From positions 814,891 through 878,890 of the forward strand of contig NZ_CP046391.1 of NCBI RefSeq assembly GCF_012790675.1: a stretch of 64,000 nucleotides of DNA. The letters run 5' to 3'. The translations under genes were made by a program, and so were the position numbers. Of the stretch, positions 20,546 through 31,467 are shown piece after piece (within the stretch, counting starts at the first letter, position 1; every line of letters starts with the position of its first letter). The notes beneath the pieces are model-generated. The model made no database searches and was not told the origin of the DNA. It worked only from the letters and a program-made list of their open reading frames with translations. Source of the DNA: Anaplasma platys. Its GTDB lineage: Bacteria; Pseudomonadota; Alphaproteobacteria; Rickettsiales; Anaplasmataceae.

Positions 20546-21379
20546 GAATCTTGAGAAAACCACACCTGTAGGACCACTAATCTTAGTTTTCACTGAAAAC
20601 CAGGTCAAGGCAATTGTTTTCTACATTTCGCATAATAGCAAAATTAACCCAGCCTCCAACCCATACCGCGCTACTGAAACACCTTCAAAACCCGTTGCAG
20701 CACGCATTACACCTCTGTAGCGTGAACCAGAGAACATACAATGTAAACCGCTAGTTGTAAAATGGCACAATAAACGCTCATCGTTTCTGAAATATCTGTG
20801 TTTATAGTGCACGCTCAAGGAATGGCGAGGAGGCGGGCTTTCTTGCCGCATTCCTGCAACAGCACAATATCACCAAACGGCCTGTCAGGAGGGGAATCTA
20901 TTAAGGTATCACAACCCCACCCGTTGTCGGCACAGGACCTGCAAGCAATATTAGGAAAGCATGCTCACCGGCAACAGCATATACTGCGAACATCGCACCC
21001 AGTACATAGAAGCCTTCTCTTCATCGTGACATAGCACATACCCTACGAAAACGTAACCCAGGCCTTGTTGCGCCAGTATTCTGTGTGCAAAGGCAGCACT
21101 GTGAAAACTGCATTGCAAGGTGAAAGCCGTATTTGTGTCTCCCCAAATTCTGCACGAAATTACATAAGCAACCTGCAGAAAAATTAGACAAAGCGCGCCC
21201 GCCGCAAGGCCACAATTTATCCGCCACACAAGGCACATGTCTTTCCCTCTGTACCCACTGCCTACAACACAAGCAACCCAATCGTGTAATTCCTCGTTTT
21301 TGTTGATTGTGCGTCACTTTGGGGTATATAGTGGGCACCTTGTTTACACAAGCTTATCAGACTCCTGGGAACAGAAATT
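20546..21379. other. Intergenic region between divergent gyrA and uvrD
   Basis: About 0.8 kb that must hold the promoters of both genes. Small frames on both strands (up to 105 codons, 21021-21338 minus) overlap one another and show no motif; none is called. Confidence 0.45.
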
Positions 21380-23359
21380 ATGGAATCCACTGACTTTCAA
21401 CCGTTCGGCAGCCCCCAGTTGCACGCTGAAGATCTGTTGAAAGAAGACTTCATGCTGCAGCTCAATGACGAGCAAAGAGAAGCAGTTTTACAAATTGATG
21501 GGCCAGTGCTTATCTTAGCCGGCGCTGGTACAGGAAAAACACGTACAATTACTTCCAGAATGGCCTACATGATCAAGAGCAGGATGGCTCAGCCCCACGA
21601 AATTCTCGCAGTAACCTTCACCAATAAAGCCGCAAAGGAGATGCTGGTGCGGTTAAATGATACAGTAGACGCTACGGGGATTTGGCTTGGAACATTTCAC
21701 GCTATAGCGGCAAGAATCCTCCGTAACAATGCTGAGCTCGTTGGATTGAAGAGCAATTTCACAATCATAGGTACTGATGACCAGTTGCAGCTGGTTAAGA
21801 CAGTAGCAGGCGACTTATCCTCAGGGTATCAAGTAAAAGAGTGCAAAAAAATACTGCAAACGATACAGCGCTGGAAGGAACGCGGTCTGTTGCCGAGTGA
21901 CGTTACGGAAACTGAGTTACAAAGGTATTCTGACAGCTGCGGACTGAAGATATACACAGAATACCAGGAGAGGCTAAGAACTCTTAACTGTGCGGACTTT
22001 GGAGATCTGCTGCTGCACAACGTAATAATGTTAGGACGCAACCCCGACCTGCTTTCCCACTATCAAAATCAGCTCCGGTATGTAATGGTCGACGAGTACC
22101 AAGACATTAACACTGTGCAGTACTTATGGCTGCGCTTACTGGTTAGGAAGCACAAGAACCTCTGCTGCGTCGGCGATGACGATCAGTCAATATATAACTG
22201 GCGCGGCGCCGAAGTGGGGAACATCCTGAGATTCTCAGATGACTTCCCTGAGTCTAAGGTAATAAGGCTGGAGCGCAATTACAGGTCGTCGTCTAACATA
22301 CTCTCTGCAGCATCCGCAATAATTGACAACAATAAGTCGCGGCTCAAGAAAACTCTATGGACGGAAAATCAAGAAGGTCCAAAAGTCGGGCTTATGAAAT
22401 TCTTTGATGGAAGAATGGAAGCCCAGTACATAAGTGAACATATCCGTAACTCCTACGACTACAGATTCGATGAAACTGCAGTCCTTGTACGAGCGAGTTT
22501 CCAGACCCGCGTATTTGAAGAATATTTCGTAAGATATGGGGTGCCGTATAAGATCATAGGGGGAACCAAGTTTTACCACAGGACCGAAATACGTGACCTA
22601 ATAGCCTACCTCAAGGTGGTTACTAATCCGCATGACGACATAGCGTTTGAAAAGATAGTGAACAAACCTAAGCGGCAATTAGGTCCTGCTACAATCAACA
22701 AACTTCGCGTTTATTCCAGACAGAACTGCATGTCGCTAATGAAAGCAGGAATCGCGTTGGTCAAGGACGGATCTCTACCTGATAAAGCATCTAACAGCTT
22801 GCAAGACCTTTTCCAAAAGTTTTCTCACTGGAAGGAGCTACTGCACAATGAACTGCCCGCTAATGTGATCAAGGCTATAGCAAAGGAATCCGGATATATT
22901 GAGATGCTTAAGGGCGAAGGCGAGGCCGGAACAGCAAGATTGGAAAACATAAAAGAGCTTTTCTCCGCGGTATCAGCATTTGATGACGCCGTTAAGTTTC
23001 TAGAACATATAAGCTTGGTGACCGAAAACGATTCCTTTGAGGAGGAGAACAACCACGTCCATGTAATGACCCTGCATGCAGCAAAAGGCTTGGAATTCCC
23101 CGTGGTATTTCTCCCTGGCTGGGAAGAAGGAGTATTCCCTCATGAAAAATCGATGAATGACGCCACGGGAAACTCCCTCGAAGAAGAACGTCGACTAGCG
23201 TACGTTGGGATCACCAGAGCTAAGGAAAGACTGTACATCTCGTGTGCAGCTGTGCGTGAAATCAATAACTGGAGTCAGCCAATGAAGATATCGCGCTTCA
23301 TCAAAGAGTTGCCTGAAGAACATGTACAGGTTTTAAAAAACATCAATACCAACGCATAG
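21380..23359 (+). CDS. uvrD: UvrD/PcrA-type DNA helicase
   Basis: A superfamily 1A 3'-5' helicase, 659 aa, acting in excision and mismatch repair and in replication restart. Motifs in order: Q-motif LNDEQREAV (about residues 28-36), Walker A AGAGTGKT (51-58), TFTNKAAKEM, GTFHAIAARIL, Walker B VDEYQDINTVQ, VGDDDQSIYNWRGAE, RLERNYRSS, VMTLHAAKGLEFPVVFLPG and YVGITRAKERLY. It is slightly shorter than E. coli UvrD, lacking the long C-terminal tail that contacts partners. The ATG at 21380 starts about 25 residues before the Q-motif; the ATG at 21452 (MLQLNDEQ) is an alternative. Confidence 0.94.
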   Translation: MESTDFQPFGSPQLHAEDLLKEDFMLQLNDEQREAVLQIDGPVLILAGAGTGKTRTITSRMAYMIKSRMAQPHEILAVTFTNKAAKEMLVRLNDTVDATGIWLGTFHAIAARILRNNAELVGLKSNFTIIGTDDQLQLVKTVAGDLSSGYQVKECKKILQTIQRWKERGLLPSDVTETELQRYSDSCGLKIYTEYQERLRTLNCADFGDLLLHNVIMLGRNPDLLSHYQNQLRYVMVDEYQDINTVQYLWLRLLVRKHKNLCCVGDDDQSIYNWRGAEVGNILRFSDDFPESKVIRLERNYRSSSNILSAASAIIDNNKSRLKKTLWTENQEGPKVGLMKFFDGRMEAQYISEHIRNSYDYRFDETAVLVRASFQTRVFEEYFVRYGVPYKIIGGTKFYHRTEIRDLIAYLKVVTNPHDDIAFEKIVNKPKRQLGPATINKLRVYSRQNCMSLMKAGIALVKDGSLPDKASNSLQDLFQKFSHWKELLHNELPANVIKAIAKESGYIEMLKGEGEAGTARLENIKELFSAVSAFDDAVKFLEHISLVTENDSFEEENNHVHVMTLHAAKGLEFPVVFLPGWEEGVFPHEKSMNDATGNSLEEERRLAYVGITRAKERLYISCAAVREINNWSQPMKISRFIKELPEEHVQVLKNINTNA

Positions 23360-23563
23360 CACACCCCTACATCACCCAATTTTGAAGACTGAGTTCATTA
23401 TCCCAGTAAACGTTCCTCTTTTGTACACACCAGCGTCGCAAGAAAGCACCAGCTGTTGCTCAAAAGTGCGATAAGCCCAAGGCCACCACAGGGGCCTCAA
23501 ACACATGCAGCGTACATGGGTAAATCCATAAACTGTTTTTTGTAAGTGGTAGAAGCACTCTAC

Positions 23564-23618
23564 TGCAGGCATATGAATATGCCATATGGCGCCTAGTATT
23601 GCCAGTCACAGTTGCCAG
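23564..23618 (+). repeat. 55-bp dispersed inverted repeat, copy 1
   Basis: Exact reverse complement of 45264-45318, over 55 bases from TGCAGGCATATG to CAGTTGCCAG. It has short palindromic words (CATATG, CCATATGG, GGCGCC). The copies lie about 21.7 kb apart in opposite orientation, both intergenic. Confidence 0.93.
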
Positions 23619-23644
23619 GAGCAATATAATGTGGTATCATCCAG

Positions 23645-23670
23645 GAGGTGTTTAAAGCAGTAAACACCTC
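23645..23670. other. Perfect 10-bp hairpin
   Basis: GAGGTGTTTA and TAAACACCTC pair completely around a 6-base loop (AAGCAG). There is no T-run on the plus side, and on the minus side the flank is not A/T-rich. It may be a transcription terminator of uvrD or a regulator site upstream of the next gene. Confidence 0.5.
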
Positions 23671-23794
23671 TTCCCGATGCTTGAGGCGTCTGGTTGAAAG
23701 TAGCGCATGGTACCCGTCTCGAGTCGCTTACCGGGCTCGTTTAAGTTCTTGTACCGCTAGTTCTTCTTAGTGCTTTAATTATTGGGGTAGTTAT

Positions 23795-25798
23795 ATGCCA
23801 GCAAGTCCACACACAACAAAAAAACACACTGTTCCTGTAACCAGTAACAACAGAGAAGCTGCAAGCGAGGTTAAGACGGGAGTGGAATCGCAGAAACATG
23901 AAACACAGAGGCTTGCTAATCTATCGATGCCTATAGCCAACATTTGGGCAGTTTTCATGGGTTCAGTGCGAGATATACGGCCTCGCCCTTACATTTTAGC
24001 CTCTATGCAAATATTGGGTGGAAACTCCAGAATGGCAGTTCTGCAATGGAGGAGCACAAAAAACAGTGAAACACCTGCAGATGGGGTATACAGCATGCAA
24101 AGTAAAACAAAAGCGGAAGAACGCAACGACAATCAAGTTGCAGAAACTCCCCACCAAGCGGGCAGTAGGGCCGTGCCCGAAGAAGGTCACTCCGTAGCGG
24201 AAGATACAACCGACAAAGGTCCCGGAGAAGAGCAGGGAGTGGAACGGAATAGGGGCACTGCAGCATTGCAAAAGTCCCTCACGGGGCGTACTAATATTAC
24301 CGTAACTGCAGCATTGGAAACTGCTAGAGCAAAACTAGGTTCTATAGCTGGTTTTATGTCAGACATGACATCACGTTTTACTCCCCAAGTGGCTATACGT
24401 GCGCTATTCTTGCGCACTCCATCGCCGCAAAAGAGACGCGCCATTACCAATGGAAAACGAACCGTGCCCCAGCACCCTGCATCAGCAAGCTGCATTAGTG
24501 GCGAGGCCCGAAAACAACGTAAATCTCGCTCCATGGCGCCATCGCACCAAATTACTAAGAGCTTAGATGGGCAAACGCTTCTAAAAGTTCTTGAGAAGTT
24601 CAATTTCAAAAAAACGCTCTGTGTATCTTACGCAAACTCTCAAAATGTAGCCGGGGATACGTTCCTTAGAGATGTAACCAGGTGCAACTGGGTGTTTAAT
24701 GGAAAGTCCTATGGAAGCGCCGAAATGACCAAGATCTTAGAAGGGATCCAAGAATCCGGCTCTATCCACGGGCCACCTGGAATCACCAACATGGCGAAGG
24801 ATAATTACAATATGTGGTGGACAGAATTCCGTAGAAACTACGCTGATAGGTACTTGTCTCTCAGAATTCTTCACAGAGTACTCAAAAAGCCAAACATTAC
24901 GCGGCCCAGCTTGCATCTTATGGATGAAATCGTGACTCACTGTCACCAAGGCGGCTTCAGCTCCTCTCTATTCTTCGATATAATGATACCACTTACTAGG
25001 GAGCTTAACGCATCAAGCCGCATAGTTACCAACAGAAACGGAATTTTATTCATCGAAGGCGAGGACATCCCACTAGCTCCCCGATCACGAGGGCTTATGA
25101 GAAAAGTTGAGGTACTCAAGAAAAACAGCTTCGTCATTACCGAAGATTTAAGGTGTACCATCCCTGTGGGAAGTTCTGACAGCAAGGTAGAGCACGATGC
25201 TGTTGTGTCTCTCAGATGCGAAATATCTGAAGAAGCCAATGGGCATGTGAAGTTCCATAACTGCTCCGTAAAGGCCTCTATTACATCTCCTCCAGGTGTT
25301 ATTATAGAGGTGGGAAGCAAACGGAATAATTGGTGGGCCAGGGTAAAGAATTTTGTTCGGGGTTTGTGGACGAAGATCCTCGAATTCTTGTGCGGAAGTG
25401 ATGTCTTGAACAGGCGTAGCAGCAACATAAGGGCAGCAAATGCTTTTTGCTATGTAGATGCGAGGCGAAACGACTTGGAGCAAACCATAATTGATTTTAA
25501 ATACTCTATACCCCCGGTGACCACTAGACCACGCGATCTCCTCTGTCCTCGACTTAATGACGAGGAATGCTTACGCAACATGTCACGTGGTTCCCGGTTG
25601 TCTAACAGCGCAAGCTCTGGGCGCATGGACGACAGCGTACCTGCGCCTTCAACGCGTGTCGCAGACCTACAAGCATCTCTTACAAGAAATAAAGACAACC
25701 ACACAACAACTCAGAGAGCACCGGCCCCTGGGACAGGCAACGTTATGGGTCTCATGGTAGAGACGTTAAAGCCTCCTTCAGTTAGCCTGCGAGGCTAG
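23795..25798 (+). CDS. Divergent HGE-14-like protein, candidate effector (667 aa)
   Basis: No enzyme motif is recognised. Residues 1-240 are low-complexity and polar. The middle (about 255-520) follows the same order as the HGE-14 proteins further right: a segment ending MDEIVTHCHQGGFSSSLFFD (compare IEELVNTLNTECLGEFLYD), then beta-rich HDAVVSLRCEISEEANGHVK (compare YDVAVVEDRLISYQD). A C-terminal amphipathic segment follows (WWARVKNFVRGLWTKILEFL, about 511-530), then a disordered tail. A short peptide rich in V, P and R ends the protein. It has no signal peptide. I infer a distant family member, possibly secreted by the type IV system. The 55-bp repeat and hairpin lie upstream. Confidence 0.65.
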   Translation: MPASPHTTKKHTVPVTSNNREAASEVKTGVESQKHETQRLANLSMPIANIWAVFMGSVRDIRPRPYILASMQILGGNSRMAVLQWRSTKNSETPADGVYSMQSKTKAEERNDNQVAETPHQAGSRAVPEEGHSVAEDTTDKGPGEEQGVERNRGTAALQKSLTGRTNITVTAALETARAKLGSIAGFMSDMTSRFTPQVAIRALFLRTPSPQKRRAITNGKRTVPQHPASASCISGEARKQRKSRSMAPSHQITKSLDGQTLLKVLEKFNFKKTLCVSYANSQNVAGDTFLRDVTRCNWVFNGKSYGSAEMTKILEGIQESGSIHGPPGITNMAKDNYNMWWTEFRRNYADRYLSLRILHRVLKKPNITRPSLHLMDEIVTHCHQGGFSSSLFFDIMIPLTRELNASSRIVTNRNGILFIEGEDIPLAPRSRGLMRKVEVLKKNSFVITEDLRCTIPVGSSDSKVEHDAVVSLRCEISEEANGHVKFHNCSVKASITSPPGVIIEVGSKRNNWWARVKNFVRGLWTKILEFLCGSDVLNRRSSNIRAANAFCYVDARRNDLEQTIIDFKYSIPPVTTRPRDLLCPRLNDEECLRNMSRGSRLSNSASSGRMDDSVPAPSTRVADLQASLTRNKDNHTTTQRAPAPGTGNVMGLMVETLKPPSVSLRG

Positions 25799-27048
25799 AA
25801 TCAATGCGAGCTCTGATACGCTTCATGCTTCGTTAACAGCGGGCCCTGCTAGCACCTTAACTCGCAAATTTACTCAGTGGGTTTCGTTGTGCCGGCATTC
25901 CTGCAGCGTGGCACCTGTCTTTTAATTTCTTGAAGCGGGCATCGTGGTGGTAGCCAAATGTTGATGAGCAAGTACTTCTGTACACTACGTACAATGGTTA
26001 AAGTCTATAACCTGTTGTCGTCAACACGTTGCGTTACATGCCTACCGCTCTGATGCTGAATCACCTACGGCTCGATAGAGAACACCTAGCTGCACAGCAC
26101 GTGGCATATATCGTTGTTGTGCAAAATGGGGTTCACTGCGGATTCTTCTCTCGGCATTTTGCCGCATAATCGATACGATAAAAATCCCCTTAAACGGCAC
26201 TGCACAGCTGTAACCCGCGGTGGGAAGTCGCTACCAGTACTTTTCGTTCATCTCTGCCCTATGCCGCTCATAGACATCGAGACGGAACTATTACCTTGTT
26301 TCGCAGGTGCCATTGACCCAACCGCTTTAGAGAGCCTTGCTATTAACTCTGAAGCTACTGTTTCTAACGGCTTTTCTTCACAAAGAAAACACAAGTAGAT
26401 GGTGATCCGACAGAAAAAGCAGTACGTATTCGCAAATGCCCGAACTGTAAACCATATTGCATTAGCGCGTAGTACACTCACATAAGACTTACAATAAGCC
26501 CCTTTACGCCAGTGGCACGGCTGTGCACGCTTCATTCTTCATTAGTTTACTTGCAGTACGTTCCCTAAAAACTCGGCGCTTCTTGGTTAGTGATGAAGGT
26601 GTACAGTTTTCACAATGCTTAATTATCTCACTTGGAAACAAACAAAACACATGAACTGTACGAGATGGATAGGCAAGCAGTAGTACATGCTGGCTGGCGA
26701 GTTTTACCTTCCTGCAACCACGACAACCTTGCCATCCCCCAATTACCTCATAAAAGGAAGAAAGAGGTTATGCACGGGGCTGTTCGACGATTGCCGTAAA
26801 ACACTATTAATATTCTGTAACTATTTGCGATCGTAGGTTGAATGCACAGATTGAACCACTATACTTTAGTTGTCATGCCTGGCACGCTGACGGATTGTCA
26901 GCTAGAGGTGCTTTGTTGTGAGTGTTTCCGCGGTGTTGTTACATGACCTTGTTGCAGGAACGCTACTAGGGCTTTTGCCACCACTTTATGGGTCTATGAG
27001 AACTTGGCCAGCGGATTGCTTACTAATCGCATGGTGTAGGAGGGGCTT
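25799..27048. other. 1.25-kb gap upstream of the 1472-aa gene
   Basis: No convincing gene. A frame at 26114-26398 (+, 94 codons) has no recognisable domain or good ribosome site. The last 20 bases contain AGGAGG serving the downstream gene. Confidence 0.4.
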
Positions 27049-30000
27049 ATGTTTGGTAGTGACAACTCGATCGAGAATTCTATAGTGAGTGTGTGTGACA
27101 TTCTGTTATGTAGAGACAGCGACTTGTTGTCCTCAACTAAGGCGATGTTGCGCTGCTTTGTTGATGGAGTGAATTCCGTTAGTGCTGCTAGAAAAACGTC
27201 CGTTCCATTAATAGGAGAAGCAGTTTTTTATCCAGACACCGTCGCACGCGCTTTGTATGAAATGTGTTCACAGAGTGGCTATCATGCCAATGTTCCTATA
27301 GAGGCTTGGTACGCTCTAGCTGCGACTTATTCCACCGGAGAAAAGGCTAGCAAGGACGTTTTTGTGAAGTTCCTGCACAGAGTGGCGCAGGACATACCTA
27401 ATGACGCTACAGTAAATCTGGTGGTTAGTGCAGTAACTCTGAAGATAGATAGCGTCTATCTGAGAAGACCACGGAGGATTCCTATACCAGGAAGACGCGT
27501 TAGTGATTCTGCTGACAATGTGCATTTTGTTGCATTTCGGGAAGAGGGTAAGTTTCTCGTGCAAAGGAGCGGAACTACGCTGGCTGAGCTTGATGTGGAG
27601 GTAAAGTATGCAGTGCATCTCAGCAAGAAGAAAGATTATTATCGTGACGTGGGTGTTGTTCCACACAGCGTCACTGTGCATCGCATAGAGCAAAAGGGCG
27701 AAGGCGTTACTGCGGCAAGTGGCAAGGCTAATCACAATTTAAGCATTAATTTTCAAAACGAAGCTAAGAAGACCTACTGTGTGCGTGTCCCATTGTCTAA
27801 TCTCACACAACGCGCACAGCTTTCAACGGGTTACATCCCGTCGGCGCCTGCTATGGACAATGCCATGGGTTTGCAGAAAACTGTTCTTGGATATGTGAAC
27901 AAGCGTCTAATGAAGGAAGTATGCACAGGGTCTGATATAACGGTACGCGCACTTAGCGCCATTAGTGGGATCCATGCATCAAGGTTTGTAGTTGTAGGGC
28001 ACCACGCGGAAGTACAGAAGGTAGGTAGCTCCGAAACGTTTAAGGTAGTTGATCGGGTTATTACTCGGTTAAAGTGCGAAGGTAAGGCTGTTGCAAATGT
28101 ATGTGCGCAGATCAGCTACACTGTGGGGGCAAATGATAGCAATGGTACCAGCGCTACGTTTAGCAAGGCAAAAATATCAGTAATGAAACCTGGCCAGCCA
28201 ATAGATGGCATAAAGTTTCTGATGGGAGATCTGCGCTCTGATGGGTTGCAATTTAAGATAGACGTAACAGCAAGAGGTACAAGGAGTGCACAGGCTTTGT
28301 TTCAAGCCGCATTGACATTGCACACTACGGAAAAAGCCTTGGAAGAGCATGCAATGAAGCATGGTATTACTCGTGTAGCAGTAAGTAAAAGTAACGATAT
28401 GCTTATAAACTGGGCGACCAGTGGTGATTACCTGCTGACTGCAAAGGGAATAAATAGGCAGTTACTCACGAGTTTCATTAGCATGGTATTGCGTGACACT
28501 GATGAGCGCAGTGTGACCGTCGATGTGGAAAAGCATGTAGTTGCTCACCGAGGAGTTGTTGTGGGTGCTTCCAGTGGTAGTAAGACCGATCGGGATCTGT
28601 ATCAACACAATTTAGAAGAGCACTTCACTTGCATTATGTCGACAACTAACGGTAATAAAGTTGCCCTGCACGTTTGCGCATCATACATAGTGCATGATTA
28701 TAAGAGCACCAACTCAGGCACAAAAGCTTCTCTTGGAAAGCTGAATATCGGAATGCGCACAGTTGATGATGCCAAAAATGCTGTAAAGGATGTGCAAGAA
28801 GACATAAAGGGTGGGTGCTTGGTAAATTCCGACTTTGTATGGTTCAACGCAAGTGCCCACGAGGTTTTTGACGTCGATTGTAAAGAATTCGCCGATGAAA
28901 TCGGCAAAATCGAAGTAGCTGACGGGACAAATAGTCTGCTAACCGGTTCGCGATGTCTATATAAGGTCACCAAAGACAGTGGGCCAGATCCTACAAGGTG
29001 CCTGATAACTGAGTGCTTGGGACCTATAATCACGCGTCATGCAGAGCTGTTGTTGGAAGACAAGCATACGGCGTACGCAGGGTTGCTGGGGAATCCAACA
29101 AGTTGTGATACTCCCAATGGGAAAAGCGATGGATGGTTGTACGATGGCAGTAAGATCATTGTTGATCGCACAAGCTTGAAAAGTGATAAGGAGATTTACT
29201 TGGTTCCTCATCAAAAACTCGGGCACAGTTCGGCAGCTTCTGGTAGGAGGGGGTTAATCAACAGGCTCTTTGACAGCTTGGGTACCAGTTCACCAGTTGC
29301 TATGCTTGAAGCAATAGTGAACTTGGCTCAACAAGAAAGTGCTTTTAGGAAGTTCCTAAAAGAGGCGATAAGTATAGCACTACTGAGGATTCCTTGTGAT
29401 GTGCAGGTGGTAGATACCGCTCTGTTCATCAAGCCACAGCAAAAGATAGAGCATGACGACTGTGTGAACGTCACAGTTCTGCAACACCTATTACTTGAAC
29501 CAAAATCATGGTGGTCTCTATCACCAAGAAAGCTACATGCGGTTGTGGGATACAACGTTGGAGTGACTTATAGCGCAGATCTTAGGGAATGCTTGGAGTT
29601 TTCAAACGCTTCTGTTCACTTGAGGTATCTGGATTCCACAGTTAAGTCCCTGGATCCTCACAATCACGTTCGCAACGTATATAAGGATGGCAAGGTAGAT
29701 AGAGACGCTTTTTACTTTTCTGCCACCGATATGTTAGGCGAAGGCGCACCGGTGTTGCGTGTTCCAATCTGTGATATCTTATCCGCCATAATGGACCATT
29801 ACCATCACGATGAGTATGCGTATGTTATAAAATCTAACATGTCCACCACAACTCAAGCTGATAAGTTGCTTGAGAACAAAGTTAAATACTGCATTGAGAG
29901 ATTTGTGAGCTTGTGTGGGGCAAGTGAAGTTTTAAATGTTGCAGAATTGCCTCTGCAACATTCAGGAACTACGCCCGTCAACTTGGAGCGAAATATAATT

Positions 30001-31467
30001 CAGGTTTATGATCTTTCCGGTCACTTACTGAAGAAGTCTGAGTGCAAGAAGCTAGCAAGTTTCATTAAGACGATGCTTGAAAGTGGACGTGGCGGCGCTG
30101 TTAGCTCAAAGGTATCTATCGATGAGAGAGGCGTTATAAGTGACTCTGCGCAGGACAATTTAGAGGATCCAGAAACCCTTCTGGGAAGTCTGAAGACAGG
30201 GATGATGGTCTGTCGGTCGCTGCTGGTTAAAGAGAAGAGAGATAATGGTTCTGAGGCAACAGTACACCTAGTATTGACTTGTGATGTAAAGACACGAAGT
30301 ACCACTAGCACGGCGGAACAAATTGTTGTAAGCGAAGTATGTTTCAGGGTGCTAACTGATAAAGAGTTGTCCCGGGAATTTCACGCATCACCTGCTTCAT
30401 TCTTCGGAAATTTTGAAAGATATAACAAGTTCATTTCGTCACTGAGGGTTATTACAGATCTTGCGGCAGCGCACTTGGCCTCAACTGTAGTTGTGGAACA
30501 GGCGCAAATAACTGCAGATGAGGCGCAGAAAAGACTGGCTCTCGGCACTTTTGTGGGCCGTATACGTTACAAAGGGGGCGTCATGACCGGAATGCAGGAG
30601 GCGCTAAAGCCCGTAAACCAAGTGGAAAAAGGAAAGAAGAACCGGACACAAAACAAGGCTGACTACTTTGAGCGCCGTTGCGCCAACTTGCTAGACATCA
30701 CATTCGAGCATGCTTTGCCGCCAAGTGTCGAAGAGATAAAGCGGGCAATGGAATTCCTAGTGCATGTGGCGTCGGACGGAAAGATAACTATAGCAGAAAT
30801 CGCCGCTCTTAACAAAAGCACGCTGTACACTAATTACTCGAAAGCAAACGACGACACGTACTCTGTGACACATAGTGCAGAAGTTGACACTGCTAACCAT
30901 GGGACGCTCAGTGTGCAATTCACATATAAAGCATCGAGAGCGGTTGACAGTGCATCTCAAGAGACTCGGTACATATTAAGTGATGCGGAACTCGTAGTAA
31001 GGGGTAATCGTGCACAAACATCATTCGATGGCCAATCCAGCACCACCATGAGGTTACCGCAAAATGTAGAGGTGTCCAAGGAAAAGTGGAATACGCTGGT
31101 CAGTCGATATAATAAGTTGTCCGCTACCAAAGAGGAAAATTCTCTGAAGAGAAAGGTATGGAACGGAATTAAGAAGTTTTTCTGTGCTATCCTTTCGGGA
31201 GTAAAGGGTGTTTTCCGTGCTCTTGCATACTGCTTCTGCTGTTGTTTTTGCTCTGGAGGTTCCGTATCTGAGTCTACACGTGGCAATCCATCGGAATCTC
31301 GTGCAGCAGATGATACGCTGGGTTTCGTCTATGGCCCTTCGTATGGTGCACAACACGGAACCTCAGCACAGAACCCCGCTGTCACTACCAACAGCGCAGA
31401 TCCTGATACTAAGGTTAGCGGGGTAACGGCACATAGCCCATTTGTCACTGCAGCACGCGGCATTTAG
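27049..31467 (+). CDS. Giant HGE-14-like multi-unit protein (1472 aa), candidate effector
   Basis: No known enzyme domain. By eye the chain repeats a unit six times: a helix of the type LxxLVxxLxxxxxxxF, followed about 60 residues later by amphipathic beta strands. Helices begin near residues 83, 272, 463, 751, 993 and 1226; beta parts near 154, 331, 520, 824, 1055 and 1270. The same helix-then-strand order occurs once in each HGE-14 protein. It ends with an amphipathic segment (VWNGIKKFFCAILSGVKGVF), a cysteine cluster YCFCCCFC and a polar tail ending HSPFVTAARGI. The start has a perfect AGGAGG at good spacing. There is no signal peptide. Function unknown; secretion is inferred from family likeness. 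Confidence 0.75.
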   Translation: MFGSDNSIENSIVSVCDILLCRDSDLLSSTKAMLRCFVDGVNSVSAARKTSVPLIGEAVFYPDTVARALYEMCSQSGYHANVPIEAWYALAATYSTGEKASKDVFVKFLHRVAQDIPNDATVNLVVSAVTLKIDSVYLRRPRRIPIPGRRVSDSADNVHFVAFREEGKFLVQRSGTTLAELDVEVKYAVHLSKKKDYYRDVGVVPHSVTVHRIEQKGEGVTAASGKANHNLSINFQNEAKKTYCVRVPLSNLTQRAQLSTGYIPSAPAMDNAMGLQKTVLGYVNKRLMKEVCTGSDITVRALSAISGIHASRFVVVGHHAEVQKVGSSETFKVVDRVITRLKCEGKAVANVCAQISYTVGANDSNGTSATFSKAKISVMKPGQPIDGIKFLMGDLRSDGLQFKIDVTARGTRSAQALFQAALTLHTTEKALEEHAMKHGITRVAVSKSNDMLINWATSGDYLLTAKGINRQLLTSFISMVLRDTDERSVTVDVEKHVVAHRGVVVGASSGSKTDRDLYQHNLEEHFTCIMSTTNGNKVALHVCASYIVHDYKSTNSGTKASLGKLNIGMRTVDDAKNAVKDVQEDIKGGCLVNSDFVWFNASAHEVFDVDCKEFADEIGKIEVADGTNSLLTGSRCLYKVTKDSGPDPTRCLITECLGPIITRHAELLLEDKHTAYAGLLGNPTSCDTPNGKSDGWLYDGSKIIVDRTSLKSDKEIYLVPHQKLGHSSAASGRRGLINRLFDSLGTSSPVAMLEAIVNLAQQESAFRKFLKEAISIALLRIPCDVQVVDTALFIKPQQKIEHDDCVNVTVLQHLLLEPKSWWSLSPRKLHAVVGYNVGVTYSADLRECLEFSNASVHLRYLDSTVKSLDPHNHVRNVYKDGKVDRDAFYFSATDMLGEGAPVLRVPICDILSAIMDHYHHDEYAYVIKSNMSTTTQADKLLENKVKYCIERFVSLCGASEVLNVAELPLQHSGTTPVNLERNIIQVYDLSGHLLKKSECKKLASFIKTMLESGRGGAVSSKVSIDERGVISDSAQDNLEDPETLLGSLKTGMMVCRSLLVKEKRDNGSEATVHLVLTCDVKTRSTTSTAEQIVVSEVCFRVLTDKELSREFHASPASFFGNFERYNKFISSLRVITDLAAAHLASTVVVEQAQITADEAQKRLALGTFVGRIRYKGGVMTGMQEALKPVNQVEKGKKNRTQNKADYFERRCANLLDITFEHALPPSVEEIKRAMEFLVHVASDGKITIAEIAALNKSTLYTNYSKANDDTYSVTHSAEVDTANHGTLSVQFTYKASRAVDSASQETRYILSDAELVVRGNRAQTSFDGQSSTTMRLPQNVEVSKEKWNTLVSRYNKLSATKEENSLKRKVWNGIKKFFCAILSGVKGVFRALAYCFCCCFCSGGSVSESTRGNPSESRAADDTLGFVYGPSYGAQHGTSAQNPAVTTNSADPDTKVSGVTAHSPFVTAARGI

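Larger units (their letters stand above)
23360..23794. other. Intergenic region with repeat and hairpin
   Basis: About 0.4 kb between uvrD and the 667-aa gene. It holds one arm of a 55-bp long-distance inverted repeat (23564-23618) and a 10-bp perfect hairpin (23645-23670). No gene. Confidence 0.5.

Noticed and set aside
24187..24609. 140-codon antisense frame within the 667-aa gene
   Set aside because: Shadow of a real gene on the other strand; no ribosome site or domain.
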